A DNA stretch of 64,000 nt from AC2028 sp002373595 (lineage in GTDB: Bacteria; Bacillota; Clostridia; Lachnospirales; Lachnospiraceae): assembly GCA_946616365.1 (NCBI GenBank), contig CAMOIX010000001.1, positions 1-64,000 on the forward strand, given 5' to 3'. The notes under the pieces are model-generated. The model did no database searches. It worked only from the letters and a program-made list of their open reading frames with translations, and was not told where the DNA came from. Positions 26,401 to 33,479 of this stretch are shown piece by piece. Positions within the stretch are counted from its first letter, which is position 1. Each line of letters starts with the position of its first letter. A program made the translations under genes and the position numbers.

Positions 26401-26948
26401 AAAAAGCTATTATCTTCTCAGGGTCGGAAGAGACTTTCAAGACCGTATTAAAGATCTTCTATGATTCCATTGACGATAAGTATTCTGAGATACAAGGTTT
26501 CTATGCTTCCGAGGACTGGGAGAATTATGCGATAAAGGTTCATGCTCTCAAGTCATCGGCTAAGCTTATCGGGGCAATGAAACTCTCCGGTGATGCACAG
26601 CTTCTTGAGAATGCGGGCAAGGACAGAGATGCCGATTATATCAGAGAGCATCATGATGACTTTATGAGTGATTATGAGAAGTATCGCGGCATACTCGCAC
26701 CACTGTATCAGACGGAAGAAGAGGAAGATGACAGACCGCTTGCCGATGAATACCTGATAAGCAGTGTATATGATGCGCTTCGAGAGGCTGCGGAAGCTAT
26801 GAATGTGGGTATGATCGAAGATGTACTCGCCGAACTTAAGGATTACAGGATACCTGATTCCGAGAGCGCAAAATATAAGAAGGTCTGTGAAAGAGCCGGT
26901 GACTTCGATTATGAAGGCATCATTAAAGCGATAGACGGAGAACTGTAA
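23496..26948 (+). CDS. Membrane hybrid histidine kinase with DegV domain and HPt
   Basis: An 1150-residue multi-domain kinase. About six membrane helices (30-195) lead to HisKA with His216 (SSMSHEIRTPINSILG), an ATPase (NLLNNAVKYTAEG; GTGLGLSIV) and a receiver with Asp516 (LLDHLMPEMDG). A DegV-type domain covers about 613-892 (MPVIITTSSVSDIPDEILKR at its start, GPGTFGVLYF at its end). After an acidic linker comes HPt with His1016 (KVHALKSSAKLIG) and a helical tail shared with the kinase at 14368. DegV proteins bind fatty acids; several expected ligand residues are changed (the loop reads AAKGYISK where DegV has RGGR-like sequence). The frame is continuous, so the fusion is real. Confidence 0.88.
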   Translation: MKLPKTIRDINEYIMNPENQFTDRIFLVYSLISELALAICLISDIILHESIENILLMIAALILAPTVSITAMYRKKMRIGIRIVIIGFVFVLLPALFWSGGGIEGGVVVWIIFAFMFVGLLVLRKFRFLSFLALTILTAGCFVLQYLHPELIIEHSRASVYIDTFVSVIVVGAVCFMMAWIQNIMFTAENVRARKEAERAEELTRAQNRFFSSMSHEIRTPINSILGLNELILRDTEASDDIIKDARGIQGSGKMLLSLINDILDFSKMEAGSMDIVPVDYRIGDMLSEIVNMIWIKAHDKGLRFDVNVDPKVPSVLYGDEVRIKQVIINLLNNAVKYTAEGTVELHIECENFEDDNVLLNIFITDTGMGIKKESLPYLFDAFKRVDEEKNRHIEGTGLGLSIVKQIVDLMDGNIAVNSVYGEGSTFTVSIKQGISDHTEIGDLNIKNEEVLKRDKYESSFRAPEARILIVDDNEMNLEVESKLLAETEIRIDKSLSGKDALELTVRNHYDTILLDHLMPEMDGIECLEKIRNQVGGLNRTAPIIVLTANAGSDNRDMYNRAGFDGYLVKPVSGEALESTLVRYIDKEKVIISANRMMSKREDINVSAGYTGKMPVIITTSSVSDIPDEILKRNNIPIMPIMIRTDEGIFKDGVQMDADELVRYINSGKKAVSFAPDEESYTEFFASALRKAHYLIHISISTSMSPDYKIASEAAKSFDNVTVINSGSISSATGLMTLIAYKLAQQNIPVQDIVSEVERLKQRLRCSFVINTTDFMAAKGYISKRVHTVARYLNLHPCLRFKDDKAGIGGIWIGSTKRAYRKYIRKAFPVDVIPDPEIAFVTYVDIAPNMLNWIREEIRKVAYFEHVVFQQASAAVSSNCGPGTFGVLYFVKSNKSYNIGSFIEDSNIEESGNEDEDDILTDGTEGVSEVSASSVLSDTPVTSSSDGNADVIAPAGDKWYSGLEGIDAEKAIIFSGSEETFKTVLKIFYDSIDDKYSEIQGFYASEDWENYAIKVHALKSSAKLIGAMKLSGDAQLLENAGKDRDADYIREHHDDFMSDYEKYRGILAPLYQTEEEEDDRPLADEYLISSVYDALREAAEAMNVGMIEDVLAELKDYRIPDSESAKYKKVCERAGDFDYEGIIKAIDGEL

Positions 26949-26958
26949 GGAAGAGTAA

Positions 26959-28482
26959 ATGGAAACAGTTATCAGGATAAATGAAGTGTTAAATAACTTT
27001 GCGTGGGGATCCTTCGGTCTCTCGCTCCTTTTGGGTACCGGTCTGATCATCAGTGTCGTGACCGGGTTTTTCCAGATATCCCATCTTAGGCATTGGTGGA
27101 AGAGTACATTCGGTGTCATGTACGGTGAGGGACGTATCATTAACGATGCGGGATCCCTTTCGCAGCTTCGTACTTTCTGTGTGGCACTCTGCGCTACGAT
27201 AGGTACCGGAAATATTGCCGGTGTATCTACTGCCATCTGTGTGGGCGGACCCGGTGCGGTATTCTGGATGTGGGTCGCTGCATTTTTCGGCATGATGCTT
27301 AAGTATTCCGAGAATGTGCTTGGAATGTACTACAGGAGAAGGAATGAAGAGGGAGCCTGGACAGGCGGTCCCATGTATTATCTGCAGGACGGACTCGGCT
27401 CAGTTAAAAACTGCAAGAGACTCGGTCGCATTCTGGGTATTATATTCTGTATATTTACTATGTTTGCATCCTTTGGCATAGGCAATATGAACCAGATCAA
27501 CAAGATCACGATCAATATTGAGTCGACATTTCTCAAGGATTATGAGAGTGAATTGATATGGGGATTCCCCAAAGTAAATGTTATGATAGGCGCTGCGCTC
27601 ATGCTGGCTGCATCTTTTGTCATACTTAGAGGATTCAAAAGACTTGCAGCCGTATCGGAGAAGCTTATCCCTTTCATGTCTGTCGCATACATATTCGGAT
27701 GCCTGATAGTCATCATGATGCATATAACGACCATTCCTGCGGTATTTGCTTCGATATTCAAGTTTGCTTTCGGACCTGCTGCGCTTAAGGGCGGTCTGGC
27801 AGGATCTGCTGTCAAAATAGCACTGAATACCGTTAAACAGGGATGTAAGAGAGGAGTCTTTTCAAATGAAGCGGGCCTGGGGTCGTCCGTAATGGTTCAT
27901 ATCAACAGCTGTTCCAGAGAGCCTGTCAGGCAGGGAATTTGGGGCATTGCCGAAGTTTTTGTCGATACAATGGTAATATGTACCGTCACCGCTATTGTTG
28001 TTCTGAGCTCCGGAGCGATCGACCTTAAGACCGGTCTCTGCGCGGAAGGCATAAACGATGTCACTCTTGTAGCCAAAGCTTTCGGATCATGCCTTGGCAA
28101 ACCGGGCGAATGGTTTGTGGTTCTTGCCATTACGCTTTTTGCTTTTACGACCGTCATGGGCTGGTCCTGCTACGGGGTCAAGGTAACTGAATACCTTTTT
28201 GGAGTAAAATGTGCTAAAATATACAGAATTGTTTTTGTAGCGGTCATAATATTCGGCGCCGTGATGGAATCCAGTATCGCATGGGATATTTCCGATACAT
28301 TTAACGGACTGATGATGATGCCGAACCTGATCGGTATAGTGGTACAGCTGCCGCTTATCATCAAACTGACCCGCAATTATACTGACCGCAGGATCAAGGG
28401 CAAGGATGTCAAGCCTATGCTCTCGTATGATCCGGATATTGAATGTGATGCGCTTGTCGCTGTGGCTAAAGGAGCCGACTAG
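26959..28482 (+). CDS. Sodium:alanine/glycine symporter, AGCS family
   Basis: A 507-residue polytopic membrane protein. The N-terminal stretch GLIISVVTGFFQISHLRHWW, the segment CATIGTGNIAGVSTAICVGG (the family's conserved GxGNIxG substrate/sodium loop), GPMYYLQDGLG and SNEAGLGSS are hallmarks of the AGCS (AlsT-like) family, which imports alanine or glycine with sodium. It lies 10 bases after the DegV kinase and 8 before a response regulator, so it is co-transcribed with the signalling genes and may be their target or a co-sensor; substrate choice cannot be read. It is slightly longer than typical members. Confidence 0.92.
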   Translation: METVIRINEVLNNFAWGSFGLSLLLGTGLIISVVTGFFQISHLRHWWKSTFGVMYGEGRIINDAGSLSQLRTFCVALCATIGTGNIAGVSTAICVGGPGAVFWMWVAAFFGMMLKYSENVLGMYYRRRNEEGAWTGGPMYYLQDGLGSVKNCKRLGRILGIIFCIFTMFASFGIGNMNQINKITINIESTFLKDYESELIWGFPKVNVMIGAALMLAASFVILRGFKRLAAVSEKLIPFMSVAYIFGCLIVIMMHITTIPAVFASIFKFAFGPAALKGGLAGSAVKIALNTVKQGCKRGVFSNEAGLGSSVMVHINSCSREPVRQGIWGIAEVFVDTMVICTVTAIVVLSSGAIDLKTGLCAEGINDVTLVAKAFGSCLGKPGEWFVVLAITLFAFTTVMGWSCYGVKVTEYLFGVKCAKIYRIVFVAVIIFGAVMESSIAWDISDTFNGLMMMPNLIGIVVQLPLIIKLTRNYTDRRIKGKDVKPMLSYDPDIECDALVAVAKGAD

Positions 28483-28490
28483 GGGATAAA

Positions 28491-29258
28491 ATGGGAGCTT
28501 TAGATAAAAATATCGTTATAATAGTCCTTCAATACAGCGTTGTCGTTAAGGGTATGGAGAAAAAGCTGGGCGAAGAGGGGTACTGCGTAACCACCATGAC
28601 CAGTGATTTCTCCAAGATCCGTGATGTCGCCGATATGACCGATCTCTTTATCCTCTACCTTCCGACCAATGTTCCCGAGGACAGGCAGAGCAGAGAGAGT
28701 CTTAAATTTGTCTGCGACAAGATCCATACGCTCAAAAAGAAGATGATCCTCATAGGAGAGGCTAAGAACAGAGGCGATATGATCGTTATGATACCGCTTC
28801 TGGCCTCATATGATTGGATTAGCAGACCCATAGAGAATGAGAAACTTCTGTATAACGTAGACTGTGTTCTCGGCGGTAAGGAAGCGGTTAAGAAGAAGAA
28901 AAAGATACTTATAGTTGACGATGATCCTTCCTATGCAAAGATAATCCGTGAGTGGATAAAGGATCATTACGAAGTTGATATCGTTACTGCCGGAATGCAG
29001 GCTATCACTTTCCTTCTCAAAAATCGTGCAGATCTGATACTTCTCGATTATGAGATGCCCATATGTGACGGACCGATGGTCCTTCAGATGCTTAGACAGG
29101 AGCCTTCGCTCGCCGGTATACCGATAGTATTTCTTACCGGAGTGGCATCCGCAGAGAGCGTGCAGAGAGTCATGTCCCTAAAGCCAAAGGGATATGTCCT
29201 CAAGTCAACCACCAGGGAAAAACTCCTTGCTTATCTGGAAGACCTGCTCAAGGAGTAA
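28491..29258 (+). CDS. Response regulator with pseudo-receiver and receiver, no output domain (second copy)
   Basis: A 255-residue paralogue of the protein at 18597, with the same two-part build. The first 130 residues mimic a receiver without phospho-Asp (strand reads TDLFILYLPTN; the end WISRPIENEKL resembles a K-P loop). The second half is a complete receiver: ILIVDDDPSYAK, Asp186 in LILLDYEMPICDG, FLTG, and Lys in GYVLKS. It has no output domain and ends the cluster. Having two such proteins flank MoxR, VWA, two kinases and a symporter suggests division of labour between two phospho-branches. Confidence 0.85.
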   Translation: MGALDKNIVIIVLQYSVVVKGMEKKLGEEGYCVTTMTSDFSKIRDVADMTDLFILYLPTNVPEDRQSRESLKFVCDKIHTLKKKMILIGEAKNRGDMIVMIPLLASYDWISRPIENEKLLYNVDCVLGGKEAVKKKKKILIVDDDPSYAKIIREWIKDHYEVDIVTAGMQAITFLLKNRADLILLDYEMPICDGPMVLQMLRQEPSLAGIPIVFLTGVASAESVQRVMSLKPKGYVLKSTTREKLLAYLEDLLKE

Positions 29259-29296
29259 GCCGGGCACATCATTAGACGGAATATTTTGGGCCTGTA

Positions 29297-29325
29297 TTGA
29301 AATAAATCGCAAAATCTTGTATTAT
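29297..29325 (+). promoter_or_regulatory. Sigma-A-type promoter for tyrS
   Basis: TTGAAA (29297-29302) and TATTAT (29320-29325) with 17-base spacing, in the 217-base gap before tyrS. The start of transcription would be near 29332, giving a leader of about 145 bases. Confidence 0.75.
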
Positions 29326-29331
29326 TATCTT

Positions 29332-29475
29332 GTTATGGAATCACCAAAGATAAACAGCAGAATACATTCCATGGCTGTATGGATCCATGTGCTGACCAGG
29401 GTACGATACCGTACCTTGGATTCAGCCTGTTAACGGATCTATACAAGGGTTTATTATGCCCGGAAAGAGGATAAA
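29332..29475 (+). promoter_or_regulatory. Structured tyrS leader RNA
   Basis: The leader contains a strong 10-bp hairpin, CCAGGGTACG (29396-29405) with CGTACCTTGG (29410-29419), loop ATAC. Before it, CAGCA and TGCTG near 29354 and 29390 can close a second arm, and GAATC (29339-29343) can pair with GATTC (29419-29423) to enclose both. Tyrosyl-tRNA synthetase genes in Firmicutes often carry T-box leaders, but the 14-base T-box consensus is not present; AGGGTACGATACCG only partly resembles it. No T-run follows the hairpin. Confidence 0.45.
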
Positions 29476-30699
29476 ATGCAGATTTTTGAAGAATTACAGA
29501 GAAGAGGCCTGATCGCACAGGTCACGGATGAAGATAAAGTAAGAGAGCTTATCAACGCGGGTAAAGCAACATTCTACATCGGATTTGACTGTACCGCAGA
29601 CAGCCTCACGGCAGGTCATTTTATGGCTCTTACGCTTATGAAGAGACTTCAGATGGCCGGGAACCGTCCCATAGCTCTTATCGGAGGCGGAACCACTATG
29701 ATCGGAGATCCTTCGGGACGTTCCGATATGCGTAAGATGCTTACCAGAGAAGATATCGATCATAATGCCGAATGCTTTAAAAAGCAGATGGAGAGATTTA
29801 TCGATTTCGGTGAAGGAAAGGCAATGCTGGTCAATAACGCGGACTGGCTTATGAACCTTAATTACATTGAACTGTTGAGAGAAGTCGGCGCATGCTTTTC
29901 TGTCAACAATATGCTCAGAGCTGAGTGCTACAAGCAGCGTATGGAGAAGGGACTCAGCTTCCTTGAGTTTAACTACATGATCATGCAGTCCTACGACTTC
30001 TATCACATGTTTAAGGAATTCGACTGCAATCTTGAGTTTGGCGGAGACGATCAGTGGAGCAATATGCTTGGCGGTACCGAGCTTATCAGAAGGAAACTCG
30101 GCAAAGACGCTCACGCCATGACCATCACCCTTCTTACCGATTCTCAGGGCAAGAAGATGGGTAAGACTGCCGGTAATGCGGTATGGCTTGATCCCAACAA
30201 GACTTCACCCTTCGAGTTCTACCAGTACTGGAGAAATGTGGGTGATGACGATGTTATCAAGTGCATCAAGATGCTCACATTCCTTCCTATCGAAGAGATC
30301 GAAGCTATGGAAAAATGGGAGGGAGCCGAGCTCAACAGAGCTAAGGAAATCCTTGCTTATGAACTCACCGCTCTTGTACACGGAGATGAGGAAGCTAAGA
30401 AAGCCGAAGCCGGAGCAAAAGCGCTTTTTGCAGGCGGCGGAGCCGGAGCTGAAATACCTGCCGTTAAGCTGACCGATGAAAACTTCAGAGACGGAAAGAT
30501 CGATATCATGGGAGTGCTTGTTGCTGCAGGACTTTGCCCTTCGAGGAGCGAAGCAAGACGTGCCGTAGAGCAGGGCGGAGTAAGCGTTAACGACGAGAAA
30601 GTCTCCGATATCAAGACTGAATATGAGCCTTCGGCATTTGAGGGAGAGGGACTCCTTGTAAGACGCGGTAAGAAGAGTTACAAGAAAGTAACGATATAA
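29476..30699 (+). CDS. tyrS: Tyrosyl-tRNA synthetase
   Basis: Charges tRNA-Tyr with tyrosine. Class I signature at GFDCTADSLTAGHFMALTLM (HIGH-like motif reads AGHF) and KMGKT (KMSKS-like) near residue 220; the tyrosine pocket includes YDFYHMF and GGDDQWSNM. The C-terminal S4-like RNA-binding domain is visible as LCPSRSEARRAVEQGGVSVN. 407 residues is normal for the TyrRS of Firmicutes. A GAAAGAGG site precedes the ATG. It overlaps the next gene by one base (TAATG). Confidence 0.96.
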   Translation: MQIFEELQRRGLIAQVTDEDKVRELINAGKATFYIGFDCTADSLTAGHFMALTLMKRLQMAGNRPIALIGGGTTMIGDPSGRSDMRKMLTREDIDHNAECFKKQMERFIDFGEGKAMLVNNADWLMNLNYIELLREVGACFSVNNMLRAECYKQRMEKGLSFLEFNYMIMQSYDFYHMFKEFDCNLEFGGDDQWSNMLGGTELIRRKLGKDAHAMTITLLTDSQGKKMGKTAGNAVWLDPNKTSPFEFYQYWRNVGDDDVIKCIKMLTFLPIEEIEAMEKWEGAELNRAKEILAYELTALVHGDEEAKKAEAGAKALFAGGGAGAEIPAVKLTDENFRDGKIDIMGVLVAAGLCPSRSEARRAVEQGGVSVNDEKVSDIKTEYEPSAFEGEGLLVRRGKKSYKKVTI

Positions 30700-31526
30700 T
30701 GAGTATGTCAAAAGAATACGAAAAACTTCAGGATTGTCTTTCCAGTGTAAGAAATCTCACCGACTTTAAGCCCGAGACAGGTGTTGTACTCGGATCGGGG
30801 CTCGGTGATTTCGCTGACGGTATCGATGTAGAATGGGAGATCGATTATTCGTCGATCCCCGGGTTCCCCGTATCCACAGTTAAGGGCCATTCCGGCAAAT
30901 TCATATTCGGCACTGTCGGCGGCAAAAGAATAGTCTGCATGAAGGGAAGAGTTCATTTCTATGAAGGATATCCCATTTCGGATGTAGTACTTCCGATAAG
31001 GCTTATGGGTCTTATGGGCGCGGACAAACTGATACTTACCAATGCGGCCGGAGGGCTTCATCCCGAATGGGAGCCCGGCACTCTGATGCTGATCACCGAT
31101 CATATATCTGCATTTGCCAGAAATCCTCTGATCGGACCAAATATCGAAGAACTGGGAACCAGATTCCCTGATATGTCCGATGTCTATAAGAAGGATCTCT
31201 CGGATATCATAAGATCGGTAGCTGCCAGGGAAGGGATCGCGCTCAAAGAAGGTGTTTATTCTTATATGACAGGTCCTTCCTATGAGACACCGGCAGAGAT
31301 AAGAGCATTAAGGACGCTTGGTGCGGATGCAGTCGGAATGAGCACGGTACCCGAAGCCATAGCAGCCAACCATATGGGTACCGGAGTCTGCGGTATTTCA
31401 TGCATCACTAATTATGCAGCAGGTATATCCGATCAGCCGCTCGGGCACGAGGAAGTACAGCAGGCCGCAGATAAGGTATCCGCTGATTTCAAAAAGCTTA
31501 TTGCAGGCGTTATAGCAGCAATGTGA
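30699..31526 (+). CDS. Purine nucleoside phosphorylase
   Basis: Phosphorolytic cleavage of inosine and guanosine to base and ribose 1-phosphate (trimeric PNP family). Conserved segments are VLGSGLGDFAD (phosphate loop), HSGKFIFG, GRVHFYEGY, LTNAAGGLHPEW, GMSTVPEA and GISCITNYAAGI, with the base-binding Glu and Asn in the last two. 275 residues matches the family. The ATG at 30699 overlaps the tyrS stop; a second ATG at 30705 is equally possible. It is followed by cytidine deaminase and a purine permease, forming a nucleoside salvage group. Confidence 0.94.
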   Translation: MSMSKEYEKLQDCLSSVRNLTDFKPETGVVLGSGLGDFADGIDVEWEIDYSSIPGFPVSTVKGHSGKFIFGTVGGKRIVCMKGRVHFYEGYPISDVVLPIRLMGLMGADKLILTNAAGGLHPEWEPGTLMLITDHISAFARNPLIGPNIEELGTRFPDMSDVYKKDLSDIIRSVAAREGIALKEGVYSYMTGPSYETPAEIRALRTLGADAVGMSTVPEAIAANHMGTGVCGISCITNYAAGISDQPLGHEEVQQAADKVSADFKKLIAGVIAAM

Positions 31527-31557
31527 ACAGATCCATACTTTTTCTTGGAGGAGACAT

Positions 31558-31992
31558 ATGGATAAGACCAAACTTGGATTTAATCCCACAGACATAATAT
31601 CGGAAGCGCTTGCTGCACGTGAGTTCTCTTATTGTCCTTATTCCCAATATGCTGTAGGTGCTGCACTAATGACCGAGAGCGGTGTCATTTATCAGGGATG
31701 CAATATCGAGAATGCAGCATACGGAGAGTGCATCTGTGCTGAGCGCACCGCAGTATGCAGAGCTGTTGCAAGAGGAGACAGGGAGTTTAAGGCCATCGCT
31801 ATCGCGGGAGGACCCAAAGGGCAGGATCCCACAACTTATGCATTCCCGTGCGGCAGCTGCAGACAGGTACTCTCGGAGTTTTCAGACGGAAAGTTAGCTG
31901 TGATCGTAGCGATATCCGAAACCGATTATGAAGTGTATGAATTAAAAGAACTCCTTCCGAACAGTTTCAATACGCTTGCAATGAAGTCATAA
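31558..31992 (+). CDS. cdd: Cytidine deaminase
   Basis: Hydrolytic deamination of cytidine and deoxycytidine to uridines, in pyrimidine salvage. Zinc site motifs are CICAERTAV (Cys-Ala-Glu) and PCGSCRQVLSEF, plus the substrate stretch GCNIENAAYGE. The all-cysteine zinc set marks the small tetrameric type; 144 residues is typical. TTGGAGGAG precedes the ATG. It sits between PNP and a purine permease in a salvage operon. Confidence 0.96.
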   Translation: MDKTKLGFNPTDIISEALAAREFSYCPYSQYAVGAALMTESGVIYQGCNIENAAYGECICAERTAVCRAVARGDREFKAIAIAGGPKGQDPTTYAFPCGSCRQVLSEFSDGKLAVIVAISETDYEVYELKELLPNSFNTLAMKS

Positions 31993-31999
31993 GAATACG

Positions 32000-32046
32000 A
32001 CAGGCCGCGGATGAAGACGGTCTGTAAGTATAAAAGCCCATAGGGC
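32000..32046 (+). promoter_or_regulatory. Two hairpins in the cdd-permease gap
   Basis: ACAGGCCG (32000-32007) can pair with CGGTCTGT (32018-32025), with one G-U pair, and GCCC (32036-32039) with GGGC (32043-32046). They lie in an 83-base gap before a strong AAAGGAGG site. There is no T-run, so they look like leader structure or processing sites rather than a terminator; a purine riboswitch core is not recognisable. Confidence 0.35.
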
Positions 32047-32075
32047 AGGAGAAGCATAAAAGGAGGTTAATCATT

Positions 32076-33422
32076 ATGCTCGAAAAGTTTTTCAAACTTA
32101 AGGAGAACCGTACCGATGTCAAGACAGAGGTAATGGCAGGTCTCACTACATTCATGGCGATGGCTTATATCCTCGCACTGAATCCTGCTATTCTTTCCGC
32201 CAGCGGTATGGATCCCCAGGCAGTGCTTGTCGCAACAGCACTTGCAGCTTTTGTAGGAACCATGGCAATGGCTCTTCTTGCGAATTATCCCTTCGCACTT
32301 GCACCCGGACTCGGACTCAATGCATACTTTGCATATACCGTTTGCGGATCTATGGGATATTCGTGGCAGTTCGCTCTCTTTGCGGTATTCATCGAGGGGC
32401 TTATCTTCATCATTCTCTCTGTTACCAATGTAAGAGAAGCAATCTTCAATGCGATTCCCAAGCAGCTTAAGAGCGGTGTTTCTGTTGGTATCGGACTCTT
32501 TGTTGCATTTATCGGACTCGTAAATGCAGGTATCGTTTCAAACGGTGCTACTGTTGTTGCTCTCGTTAACTTCACTTCTGATTTCAAGACTGTAGGTATC
32601 GGAGCACTTCTTGCTATCATCGGAACGATCATCATTGCGATCCTTCACGTAAAAAAGATCAAGGGATCCATTCTTTACGGTGTCATCGCTACCTGGATCC
32701 TCGGCATCATCTGCGAGGCTACCGGTCTTTACAAGGGTGCAACCCTTATGCCTTCCTGGTCCGATTTCAATATCGGTGCCATCGGTAAGACCTTCGGTCA
32801 GGCATTCAGCGGTGCTGCTTTTGAGAACTTCAATATTGTAAGCTTCCTCGTAATCATGGTATCTTTCCTCTTTGTTGATGTATTCGATACTCTCGGAACT
32901 CTTATCGGATGCGCAAAGAAGGCTGATATGCTTGATGCAGACGGCAAGCTTCCCCGTATCAAGCCCGCACTTCTTGCAGATGCTATCGCAACCAGCGCAG
33001 GTGCCTTATTCGGAACTTCCACCACCACTACTTTTGTAGAGAGTGCTGCAGGCGTTTCCGTAGGAGGACGCACCGGACTTTCTTCCGTTGTAACCGGACT
33101 TCTTTTCCTGCTTTCACTCGTACTCAGCCCCATCTTCATCGCTATCCCCAGCTTTGCGACCGCTCCTGCACTTATCTTTGTAGGATTCCTTATGCTCAGT
33201 GCTGTTAAGGATATCGATTTCTCCGATGCAACCGAGAGCATTCCCGCTTACTTCGCTATCCTCATGATGCCTCTTACCTACAGCATCTCCGAGGGTATCG
33301 CATTCGGCGTTATCTCTTATGTTCTCATCAATGCTTGCACCGGCAAGGCTAAGAAGGTATCTCCTCTTATGTATGTTCTTGCAGTTCTGTTCATACTTAA
33401 GTACATCTTCTTCAGAACCTGA
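32076..33422 (+). CDS. Purine (adenine/guanine/hypoxanthine) permease, AzgA family
   Basis: A 448-residue transporter of the AzgA/PbuG branch of the nucleobase-cation symporters. The start TDVKTEVMAGLTTFMAMAYI, the motif LAPGLGLNAYFAYTV, the stretch FLFVDVFDTLGTLIGCA and SAAGVSVGGRTGLSSVVTGL are characteristic; about 12 membrane segments are seen. It imports hypoxanthine, guanine or adenine with protons. Upstream PNP and cdd suggest coupling of base uptake and nucleoside salvage. AAAGGAGG precedes the ATG. A terminator follows. Confidence 0.92.
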   Translation: MLEKFFKLKENRTDVKTEVMAGLTTFMAMAYILALNPAILSASGMDPQAVLVATALAAFVGTMAMALLANYPFALAPGLGLNAYFAYTVCGSMGYSWQFALFAVFIEGLIFIILSVTNVREAIFNAIPKQLKSGVSVGIGLFVAFIGLVNAGIVSNGATVVALVNFTSDFKTVGIGALLAIIGTIIIAILHVKKIKGSILYGVIATWILGIICEATGLYKGATLMPSWSDFNIGAIGKTFGQAFSGAAFENFNIVSFLVIMVSFLFVDVFDTLGTLIGCAKKADMLDADGKLPRIKPALLADAIATSAGALFGTSTTTTFVESAAGVSVGGRTGLSSVVTGLLFLLSLVLSPIFIAIPSFATAPALIFVGFLMLSAVKDIDFSDATESIPAYFAILMMPLTYSISEGIAFGVISYVLINACTGKAKKVSPLMYVLAVLFILKYIFFRT

Positions 33423-33438
33423 TTTTAGGATTTTAAAA

Positions 33439-33471
33439 AAGGGGTCGGATAATTCCGGCCCCTTATCTTTT
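33439..33471 (+). terminator. Rho-independent terminator after the purine permease
   Basis: AAGGGGTCGG (33439-33448) pairs with CCGGCCCCTT (33455-33464), one G-U pair, loop ATAATT, then TTATCTTTT. The run of A before the stem could let it also act on the other strand. It lies directly before the MutS-like gene. Confidence 0.85.
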
Positions 33472-33479
33472 GTAAGGCT

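Noticed and set aside
23496..26948. DegV-kinase fusion as an assembly or frameshift artefact
   Set aside because: One uninterrupted frame with uniform composition and a shared tail with the first kinase; both junctions have ordinary linkers.
29396..29419. Canonical T-box antiterminator before tyrS
   Set aside because: The conserved 14-base T-box sequence and a terminator with T-run are missing; only loose similarity remains, so it is listed as an unassigned leader.
31993..32075. Purine riboswitch before the purine permease
   Set aside because: The 83-base gap lacks the three-way-junction core sequence of purine riboswitches; only two simple hairpins are seen.
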